A DNA stretch of 64,000 nt from Desulfatibacillum aliphaticivorans DSM 15576 (GTDB lineage: Bacteria > Desulfobacterota > Desulfobacteria > Desulfobacterales > Desulfatibacillaceae): contig NZ_AUCT01000002.1 of assembly GCF_000429905.1 (NCBI RefSeq), forward strand, positions 248,001 through 312,000, in the 5' to 3' direction. Position 1 is the stretch's first letter. Every line of letters begins with the position of its first letter. Below the pieces are notes generated by a model. It saw only the letters and a list, made by a program, of their open reading frames with translations, had not been told where the DNA came from and made no database searches. This document shows, one piece after another, positions 19,301 through 24,947 of this stretch. The position numbers and the translations under genes were made by a program.

Positions 19301-20461
19301 TTGATTGCCCAACTCCAAAGAGCCCAAAAAATGGAATCCATTGGCAACCTGGCAGGGGGTATCGCTCATGATTTTAACAACCTGCTCTCTCCAATCGTCG
19401 GCATGTCCGAGCTTCTGTTGGAAGATTTACCGCCAGACAGCCTTGAATATGAAAACGCACAGGAAATATTTACGGCGGGAAAACGGGCAAGCGACCTTGT
19501 AAATCAGATTCTTGCCTTCAGCCGTCAATCCGAGCATAAAAAAATCCCGGTTCTGGTCCAAAAAATACTCCGGGAAGTCCTCAAACTAAGTAGATCGACC
19601 ATCCCGGCGGATATCCAAATCTCTCAGGATATCATGCCCGATTGCGGGCCTGTGATTGCCGACCCCACGCAAATACATCAACTGGTCATGAACTTCATCA
19701 CCAACGCCTATCACGCCGTAGAGAAAACCGGCGGCGAAATTTTTGTACAACTTAAGGAAACCAGACTAAGCGCGGAAGAAATAGGCAGCAAACCGCTTGG
19801 CCCGGGACGTTACGCCGTATTAGTCATTTCGGATAACGGCGAAGGAATCAATCCAGCCATCCTGGATAAGATTTTTGAGCCTTATTTCACCACCAAGGAA
19901 CAGGGTAAAGGCACTGGCCTTGGACTTGCCGTAGCCTATGGAATTATTAAGGAGCACAAGGGCGACATCAGTGTTGAAAGTGAACTGGGATCCGGAACCG
20001 CCTTCACTATCCATTTGCCAATCATGGAAAAAAGCGTATCTGAAGGTCCTGTGCCACTGACAGAAAGCGATCCCAGAGGCCATGAACGAATTTTGCTGGT
20101 GGATGATGAAGAAGCTGTCGCCAAACTTGAAAAACAAATGATTGAACGCCTTGGCTATCATGTCACAGCGTGCACCAGCAGCACAGAGGCGTTAAGAGTC
20201 TTTGAAGCAAATCCCCATGCTTTTGATTTAGTGCTTTCCGACATGACTATGCCCGGCATGACCGGCGACCTGCTTTCCATAAAAATGAGATCCATAAGGC
20301 CCGATATGCCTGTTATCATTTGTACAGGCTTCAGTGAAAAGATCAACGAGGAAAACGCAAAAGCAGCGGGAATCAAAGGGCTGCTCATGAAACCGATCAT
20401 CAAATCCGAAATGGCTAAATTGATCAGAACCGTGCTGGATGAAGCGAAAACCTCAAACTAA
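16388..20461 (+). CDS. Hybrid sensor histidine kinase with two periplasmic solute-binding domains, PAS-PAS-GAF and receiver
   Basis: A 1357-residue protein. After a signal/anchor segment (about 15-35) come two tandem family-3 solute-binding domains (about 40-270 and 275-495; 'IDYPPFSAIDKNGQAIGFSVELMRAAL' and 'GDYDYPPYEFLNENNLPAGMNVDLTRAIA'), which should sense amino acids or similar ligands in the periplasm. One transmembrane helix follows (about 512-535). In the cytoplasm are PAS (about 550-665), PAS (about 670-785), GAF (about 800-960), HisKA with 'AGGIAHDFNNLLSPIVG', HATPase (DNGEGIN, 'GKGTGLGLAVAYGI') and a C-terminal receiver with phosphorylatable Asp in DLVLSDMTMPG. No ribosome site is obvious before either ATG (16388 or 16397). 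No partner regulator lies next to it, so its output is unknown. Confidence 0.92.
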   Translation: MTIMTSDRIHSYRYCPFPHALTIICLTIILLGGNYALAKENTFGNKQILSSAAEIDYPPFSAIDKNGQAIGFSVELMRAALKSMGREVTFRTGPWPQVKGWLEQGEVQALPLVGRTPEREAAFDFTFPYMSIHGAIVVRKGEAGIRDLKDLKGREVAVMKSDNAEEFLRREDCGAIIHTTDTFEQALSELSQGRHDAVVIQRLVALRLIQEARLTNLKIVNKPVKGFRQDFCFAVKEGDRDTLALLNEGLSLVMADGTYRHLHAKWFAALQLPTNRRIIIGGDYDYPPYEFLNENNLPAGMNVDLTRAIAREMGLNIEIRLGPWSKAVEDLENGNIDALGGMFYSPERDLKFDFTPPHTLNHYVAITRKGEGPPPLSMKELTGKSIVVQRGDMIYSYAVKHGFKDHISLKDTQEDVLRGVSNGIYDCALSARVTTLYLINKNNWTNLELGRQPILTTEYCYAVPNGHKALLAQFSEGLKIIEETGEYRRIRNKWLGVYEESHTNLAAIIRYVAIVAIPLLLLLLAFFLWSWSLRKQVAARTAELQKSEEQYRLLADNTLDVIWTLNPKLEFTYINPAILELTGYTAEKWINTPLSDHCDATNLEYIKQVFAEEAAKGTEGPGVIFEAEWLKKNGEPVQVEIHGKVLHDENGQVSKFQGTARDITMRKQAENELRQRESQYNAIVENSGDYIMRYDRSHRHIFANREAIEATGLTPEQYLGKTHREMGFPKHLCELWENSIDEVFLTGEVRCVDFDVELENGWVSLEMQLNPEFNEEGSVQSVIGISRDITKRKAAQQEDRLNKGRLEIIHVIQNLTDISEKKICDIILEKMVDLLDSKIGFLGFMSKDEKIMHIHAWSSSAMEQCTIQHKPITFSIAESGVWGEPVRHRKAIIINDYNKPHPAKKGCPAGHVAISRFLSVPVFDSGRIVMLAAVANKVNPYTENDLRQFELLLGSAWEQIQRRRMEKERESLIAQLQRAQKMESIGNLAGGIAHDFNNLLSPIVGMSELLLEDLPPDSLEYENAQEIFTAGKRASDLVNQILAFSRQSEHKKIPVLVQKILREVLKLSRSTIPADIQISQDIMPDCGPVIADPTQIHQLVMNFITNAYHAVEKTGGEIFVQLKETRLSAEEIGSKPLGPGRYAVLVISDNGEGINPAILDKIFEPYFTTKEQGKGTGLGLAVAYGIIKEHKGDISVESELGSGTAFTIHLPIMEKSVSEGPVPLTESDPRGHERILLVDDEEAVAKLEKQMIERLGYHVTACTSSTEALRVFEANPHAFDLVLSDMTMPGMTGDLLSIKMRSIRPDMPVIICTGFSEKINEENAKAAGIKGLLMKPIIKSEMAKLIRTVLDEAKTSN

Positions 20462-20557
20462 CGATACAGTCAGGATGACAATTTTTCCGGCATGGTTCTC
20501 TTCCCGCCATAGGCGGACCGCTCTCTCAGCATGGGGAGGCGAAGCAATCTCAGAAAG

Positions 20558-21559
20558 CTATCTCATGGGCACCGGCTTTAACAACCGGGTAAAGCGGTTG
20601 CGATATTCCCGGGGGGAGAGGCCCGTGGTTTTTTTGAACAGCTTACGGAAGGAGTTGGGATCTTCGTACCCCACCTGCTGGGTGATCTCCTCGATGGATT
20701 GGGCCGTCTTTTCCAATTGATGCTTGGCCGCCTCAATGCGCACCCTCTGCAGATAAATCAGCGGCGAATCTCCGGTGGCCTGCTTAAAACGCCGCACAAA
20801 ATGCCGGGGGCTCACGCCCATGTCGCAGGCCAGGGCTTCCACAGAAATCCGCGAGGGAAACTTTTCCTCCAGAAAGCACTGGGCTTCCTTGACCACCTCG
20901 TCCGTATGATCTTTCTGAAATTCAAATATGGAATAGGGGGACTGGCTGTTGCGAGGCTCCATCAGCAAGGCCTTGGAGCATACGTCCGCCAATTCCTCGT
21001 AGCCGAATTTTTCAATCAGATAGATGCACAAATCCCAGAACGACGTGGTGGCGCCCGAGCAAAGCACGCCTCCGTCTTCGGTCAAAATCCGTTCGGGCCT
21101 CAGCTTGACCTTGGGGTATAGACGCTTGAAATAGCGGGAAAACTTGAGATTGGTGGTGGCCACCTTGCCGTCCAGAATGCCGGTCTCGGCCAATAAAAAA
21201 GTTCCCGTGCAGGTGGAGCCTATCATCACATGCTTTTCATGATGCTTGCGAAGCCATTCCGTCAGCTCCCGGGGCGCCTTGCCGATAAAGCGGATGGGGG
21301 GAAGAAAGCCGGGAACCAGGATGAAATCCGTCTTCTCAATATCGTGGATGGAGGCGTGGGGCGTGACGATCACCCTGCCGTCCGCTTCCACCTGCTTGCC
21401 GTCCAGGGAGACGATGTCCCATTGAAACAAGGGCGGCTCGTTCTCCTTGTCCCGGTTAAGCTGCGCGTACCACCGGTTGGATATTCCAAAAGCGTCTATG
21501 CACCCGTAAATGGCGGAAGCGGCGCAGTTCTCGTAAGCAAGCAATGTGATGTGCGGCAT
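20558..21559 (-). CDS. GlxA-type transcriptional regulator (DJ-1/PfpI-like domain plus AraC HTH)
   Basis: ATG at 21559 (MPHITLLAYENCAASAIYG) follows AGGAGGAG at five bases, so I discard the longer frame to 21580. About 333 residues. The N-terminal class I glutamine-amidotransferase/DJ-1-like domain includes 'FILVPGF' and the nucleophile-elbow-like GSTCTGTFLLAETG. The C-terminal AraC double HTH is ISVEALACDMGVSPRHFVRRF...IEEITQQVGYEDPNSFRKLFKKTTGLSPREYRNRF. It is divergent from the flavoenzyme gene at 21722, its most likely target. Confidence 0.9.
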   Translation of the reverse strand: MPHITLLAYENCAASAIYGCIDAFGISNRWYAQLNRDKENEPPLFQWDIVSLDGKQVEADGRVIVTPHASIHDIEKTDFILVPGFLPPIRFIGKAPRELTEWLRKHHEKHVMIGSTCTGTFLLAETGILDGKVATTNLKFSRYFKRLYPKVKLRPERILTEDGGVLCSGATTSFWDLCIYLIEKFGYEELADVCSKALLMEPRNSQSPYSIFEFQKDHTDEVVKEAQCFLEEKFPSRISVEALACDMGVSPRHFVRRFKQATGDSPLIYLQRVRIEAAKHQLEKTAQSIEEITQQVGYEDPNSFRKLFKKTTGLSPREYRNRFTRLLKPVPMR

Positions 21560-21627
21560 ATTTCTCCTCCTGGCGCCCATGTCTGATTTGGCATGGTTAA
21601 AGTCAAAATAGCCTCTTTTGATTTACT

Positions 21628-21655
21628 CCGTCAAGCTGTAAAAATATACCGTCAA
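21628..21655. promoter_or_regulatory. Direct repeat CCGTCAA x2, candidate AraC/GlxA-type operator
   Basis: CCGTCAA occurs at 21628-21634 and 21649-21655, exactly 21 bp apart (two helical turns), in the divergent region between the GlxA-type regulator and the flavoenzyme gene. A related AGTCAAA is at 21601. Spacing and direct orientation fit binding by an AraC-type monomer pair. This is inference from position only. Confidence 0.35.
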
Positions 21656-21721
21656 AGAATGGTTCTCAGGGTCGCAGCCTTGAACGATCAGAAAAAAACA
21701 AGCCGTCAGGAGGAGAAAATC

Positions 21722-23722
21722 ATGGATCCCTTGTTTCAGCCCATCAAAATCAACCAAATGGAAGTCAAAAACAGAATTTATCTGCCCGCCATGCATCTGA
21801 ACATGGCCGTGGACTTTTTGGTGACGGACCAGATTGTGGATTTTTACGCGGAACGCGCCAAGGGCGGCGCAGGCATGATCGCCGTGGGCAACGCCACGGT
21901 GAACGAGGTCGCCGGAAACAGCATGTACATCGGCGCCCATAAGGACGAGTTCATGCCCGGCCTCACGCGGCTTTCCAAGGCCATACAGGATGGCGGCGCC
22001 AGGTCCGTGGTCCAGTTGAACCACGCGGGCAGGTATTCCCATTCCTTCATGATGAACGGCAAAATGCCCGTGGCGCCTTCGGCCATCCCTTCCCGGATGA
22101 CTCGGGAAACGCCGGAAGCCCTGACGCTTGAAGGCATCAAGCAGACCATCGCGGATTTCGCCGAGTCGGCCGAGCGGGTGAAAAAATGCGGATACGACGC
22201 CGTGGAAGTGCTGAGCGGCACCGGATACCTGATCAGCGAATTTCTCTCCCCGGTCACCAATGCTCGCGACGACGAATACGGCGGATCCTTTGAAAACCGC
22301 ATCCGCTTCGGCGTGGAAATCATGAAGGCCATCCGCGAGAAGGTCGGCCCGGACTATCCGGTCATGGTCCGCCTGGACAACAACGACTTCATGGAAGGCG
22401 GCCAGCGCGCCGACGAACTGACCGAATACGCCAGAATCCTGGCTGAGGAATGCGGCGTGGACGCCCTGTGCGTCAAGGGCAACTGGCACGAAGCCCGGGT
22501 GCCCCAGATGACCACCAACGTGCCTCGCGGAACTTACGCTTATCTTGCCAAGAACGTCAAAGACGTGGTGGACGTGCCGGTTATCGCCAGCCACCGCATC
22601 CATTCCCCGGAAGTGGCCCGGCAAATCATCCGGGACGGCTTCTGCGACATGGTCGCTTTCGGCCGCGCCCTCATCGCCGATCCCTATATGCCGGAAAAAG
22701 CCCGCACCGGCCGTGAAAACGAAATCGTCCAATGCATCGCCTGCTGCCAGGGCTGTTTTGACAGCCTGTTCCAACTGCAGCACGTCAAGTGCATGTGCAA
22801 CCCCAAGGCCGGCTACGAAAGCTCCAAGGCCATTGAAAAAACCGCCTCCCCCAAAAAGGTCATGATCATCGGCGGAGGACCGGCCGGCATGACCGCCGCC
22901 CTGGCCGCCAAGGAAAAAGGCCACGACGTGACTCTGTACGAAAAAGGCGGCAAACTGGGCGGGCAGCTTTATCTGGCCGGCGCTCCCCACGGCCGCGAGG
23001 AATTCGTGGAACTGGCCAAGGACCTCACCACGCAGCTTAAACTCGCCAAGGTGGACGTCAAGCTGAACACCGCCGTTGACGAAGCCCTGATTGATCAGGA
23101 AAAGCCTGACGTAGTGCTTCTGGCCACGGGCGCCGAGCCAGTCGCCCCGCCCATCCCCGGCGTGGATCAGCCCCACGTGGTCCAGGCGTGGGACGTGCTT
23201 TTGGACAAAGTCTCTGTGGGCAAGAAAGTGGTCGTCATCGGCGGCGGCGCCGTGGGCGTGGAAACCGCCATGCATCTTTCGGAAATCGGCACGCTGTCCG
23301 GCGACGCCATCAAGTTCCTGCTGGTGAATCAGGCTGAAACCCCGGAAGCCCTGTACAAGCTGGCCACCCAGGGAACCGTGGACGTCACCCTGATCGAAAT
23401 GCTGGATAAAATCGGCGCAGGCATCGGCAAAAGCACCAAGTGGGTCATGCATCAGGACATGGGCAGGCAGCGCATTTCCATAAGCACGGGCACCAAGGCC
23501 CTGGAAATCACCCCCACGGAAATCAAAGTGCAGACGGGCGAGGAAGTATACGCCATCCCGGCCGACACCGTGGTTCTGGCAGCGGGCGCCAAGCCGGTTA
23601 ACGGCCTTGCCGAAACCCTGAAAGCCAAGGGAATCGACTTCCAGGTCATCGGCGACGCCAACGGCATCGCCCTGGCCTTTGACGCCGTCCATAACGGCTT
23701 CGACGCAGGACGGAATATTTAG
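21722..23722 (+). CDS. NADH:flavin oxidoreductase / 2,4-dienoyl-CoA reductase family (OYE-FAD/NAD fusion)
   Basis: ATG at 21722 (MDPLFQPIKINQMEVKNRIYLPAMH) is preceded by AGGAGGAG; the longer open frame to 21593 is not needed. About 666 residues. The N-terminal FMN-binding TIM barrel (1-370) has VVQLNHAGRYS, 'EFLSPVTNARDDEYGGSFENRIRF' and 'FGRALIADPYMPEKA'. The 4Fe-4S linker is CIACCQGCFD...CMCNP (C-x2-C-type cluster ligands plus a later Cys). The C-terminal FAD/NAD(P) domains show 'VMIIGGGPAGMTAALAAKEKGHDVTLYEK' and 'VVVIGGGAVGVETAMHL'. It is the architecture of FadH and bile-acid BaiCD/BaiH enzymes, i.e. reduction of a C=C bond in an enoyl-CoA or ring ketone. Confidence 0.92.
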   Translation: MDPLFQPIKINQMEVKNRIYLPAMHLNMAVDFLVTDQIVDFYAERAKGGAGMIAVGNATVNEVAGNSMYIGAHKDEFMPGLTRLSKAIQDGGARSVVQLNHAGRYSHSFMMNGKMPVAPSAIPSRMTRETPEALTLEGIKQTIADFAESAERVKKCGYDAVEVLSGTGYLISEFLSPVTNARDDEYGGSFENRIRFGVEIMKAIREKVGPDYPVMVRLDNNDFMEGGQRADELTEYARILAEECGVDALCVKGNWHEARVPQMTTNVPRGTYAYLAKNVKDVVDVPVIASHRIHSPEVARQIIRDGFCDMVAFGRALIADPYMPEKARTGRENEIVQCIACCQGCFDSLFQLQHVKCMCNPKAGYESSKAIEKTASPKKVMIIGGGPAGMTAALAAKEKGHDVTLYEKGGKLGGQLYLAGAPHGREEFVELAKDLTTQLKLAKVDVKLNTAVDEALIDQEKPDVVLLATGAEPVAPPIPGVDQPHVVQAWDVLLDKVSVGKKVVVIGGGAVGVETAMHLSEIGTLSGDAIKFLLVNQAETPEALYKLATQGTVDVTLIEMLDKIGAGIGKSTKWVMHQDMGRQRISISTGTKALEITPTEIKVQTGEEVYAIPADTVVLAAGAKPVNGLAETLKAKGIDFQVIGDANGIALAFDAVHNGFDAGRNI

Positions 23723-23746
23723 GGCATTACCTCACCAGCCGTAGTT

Positions 23747-23896
23747 GCGAGGTCTCCTCGCTGTAGTTGGGCGGTCTCCGGCCTGAAGTAGTTGCGCAGC
23801 CTCCGCGCCGTAGTTGGCCGGTTTCCGGCCTGTAGTTGCGGGGTTTCCGCGCTGTAGTTGGCCGGTCTCCGGCCCGTAGTTGCGCGGTCCCCGCGC
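23747..23896. repeat. Array of seven 15-nt mini-hairpins, 22-bp period, with two alternating stem types
   Basis: Hairpins of 6-bp stem and 3-base loop start at 23747, 23769, 23794, 23816, 23838, 23860 and 23882 (spacing 22, 25, 22, 22, 22, 22). Odd units have GCG-type stems (GCGAGG/CCTCGC, GCGCAG/CCGCGC, GCGGGG/CCGCGC, GCGCGG/CCGCGC). Even units have GG-type stems (GGGCGG/CCGGCC, then GGCCGG/CCGGCC twice). Units 1, 4, 6 and 7 pair perfectly. The spacer (T/C)GTAGTT is nearly constant (unit 3 has TGAAGTAGTT). It begins 25 bases after the flavoenzyme stop. No protein-coding explanation is convincing. Confidence 0.85.
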
Positions 23897-23934
23897 TGTT
23901 TAGGAAGCGTAAAATACACATCAAAGACACTGGG

Positions 23935-23980
23935 TCCCGGCTTGCGGGCGATCCTGAAATACGGATCGCCCTTGCCGGGA
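23935..23980. repeat. 46-nt REP-like palindrome, copy A
   Basis: TCCCGGC(TTGC)GGGCGATCC, loop, then GGATCGCCC(TT)GCCGGGA. A second copy at 52105-52150 has the same length, differs at two loop bases and is likewise followed by TGACG. Two intergenic copies within 30 kb identify a dispersed element. Confidence 0.8.
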
Positions 23981-24150
23981 TGACGGTCTTTTTAGCCCCC
24001 CTTATGCTCCAAGAGAGATTGTTTCTTCCCGTTCCCACGGTCCTTCACAGATTCTTCGGACCTCCCCCCCTTGGCGGACAGAAGGGACCATATTTGGAGA
24101 GCTTTCCACTTCAAAATCCCTGCGGCGTTCCAATTGTCAATGGTTTCATG

Positions 24151-24270
24151 TGTTGGGTTTCGCGGAGCTCTACCCAACCTACACCGCGTCAAGCAGAGAC
24201 ATAGGTTGGGTTAAGAAGTCCGGCTATGCGCTTCACCCCGGCTAAAACGGGTGTGGACTTCGAACCCAAC
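24151..24270. repeat. Two adjacent TTGGGTT...AACCCAA hairpin repeats
   Basis: Copy 1: TTGGGT (24153-24158) with ACCCAA (24172-24177). Copy 2: GTTGGGTT (24205-24212) with AACCCAAC (24263-24270), extended by GAAGTCC (24215-24221) and GGACTTC (24255-24261), with a further small stem in the loop. The element type is reminiscent of widespread extragenic AACCCAAC repeats; I cannot confirm this here. Confidence 0.55.
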
Positions 24271-24386
24271 ATCAACCAGCCTAAGAGGAGGAAATCTCCC
24301 CTAAGCAGCCCCTGTATGCATTACCACACGAAGCATGGGGACGAGCTAATTGAAAACGCCAAGATTGAAAAGTTTTTGAAGGGGGT

Positions 24387-24420
24387 CTGGGGGAAACTTT
24401 TTTCAAAAAGTTTCCCCCAG
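24387..24420. repeat. Perfect 16-bp inverted repeat, loop TC
   Basis: CTGGGGGAAACTTTTT (24387-24402) and AAAAAGTTTCCCCCAG (24405-24420). It shares the CTTTTT-NN-AAAAAG core and 2-base loop with the hairpin at 8285-8306, so both may belong to one extragenic repeat family. Confidence 0.7.
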
Positions 24421-24430
24421 AAAAGAATAA

Positions 24431-24463
24431 GCAGGGGCTCGAAATCCGAGCCCCTGCTTTTTT
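24431..24463 (+). terminator. Rho-independent terminator with no assigned upstream gene
   Basis: GCAGGGGCTCG (24431-24441) pairs perfectly with CGAGCCCCTGC (24447-24457), followed by six T. The nearest plus-strand gene ends some 700 bases upstream, so this may end an untranslated transcript covering the repeats at 24151-24420. From here to 24734 I see only small GC-rich inverted repeats and no supportable gene. Confidence 0.7.
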
Positions 24464-24734
24464 ATGACTGATTATCCGTAGTGAACGGACGCGCGTTGCT
24501 TGCAATCAGGACGCGCCGAGCAAGGGGGATCGGGGCGTCCGGGGCGCCGGGAAAACGGGATCAAGCAATTTCGGGTAAAATGGGGGCAAATCATTTTACT
24601 CAAAGAACGCCCTAATCGATCCCGGGAATCGATAGGATCGAGCGGCCCGAGGGAGGGGGGCCGCCCCATCTTATCCGCTGACAACGTGAACTTCCCGGCT
24701 GCAACACTATCCGTCTTGCAAGGGGACGGGATAA

Positions 24735-24947
24735 TCAGTCTTCCAGCACTCGCAGGCAATCCTGAGGGAGGCGGAAGGTGCCCTTGCCTACGACGCTCAC
24801 TTCCACAAGATCATCAGGATCGTTGATGGAAGCGTCGGGGTCCGTTATGATTCCATGGAGGCCGACAAAGCCGTCCATATACTGCTCCCAGCTTTCGTCC
24901 TTGGAGCATTGGAATATTTCCACTTTTTGTCCTTGTTTAAGGCTCAT
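24735..24947 (-). CDS. Small conserved-looking protein of the molybdopterin oxidoreductase operon, function unknown
   Basis: A 70-residue acidic protein (MSLKQGQKVEIFQCSKDE...). Its ATG overlaps the stop of the FAD/Fe-S subunit gene as ATGA, and GGAGA lies seven bases upstream; both argue for translation coupled to the operon. It has beta-rich character (VEIFQC, DLVEVSVVGKGTFRLP) like a small SH3-like barrel. One Cys is present, so no cluster motif. I do not recognise the family. It could be an assembly or stability factor for the complex encoded upstream. Confidence 0.7.
   Translation of the reverse strand: MSLKQGQKVEIFQCSKDESWEQYMDGFVGLHGIITDPDASINDPDDLVEVSVVGKGTFRLPQDCLRVLED

Noticed and set aside
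21623..23692. A 689-codon open frame on the minus strand opposite the flavoenzyme gene
   Set aside because: It is the antisense shadow of a GC-rich, strongly matching flavoenzyme gene. Its product is full of His/Gly/Val low-complexity and matches nothing I recognise.
23747..23896. CRISPR array
   Set aside because: Units are only 22 bp apart and the variable part is the palindrome while the spacer is constant, the opposite of CRISPR. No cas genes are in the window.
23727..24038. Minus-strand open frames over the mini-hairpin array encoding repetitive Asn/Thr/Arg-rich peptides
   Set aside because: The peptide repeats simply reflect the 22-bp DNA repeat, which is not a multiple of three, so they shift frame between units. 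There is no ribosome site or family match.
24472..24759. 95-codon minus-strand frame and overlapping plus-strand frames in 24472-24826
   Set aside because: Composition is driven by GC-rich short repeats, no ribosome site stands out, and the 70-residue gene at 24735-24947 better explains the overlap.
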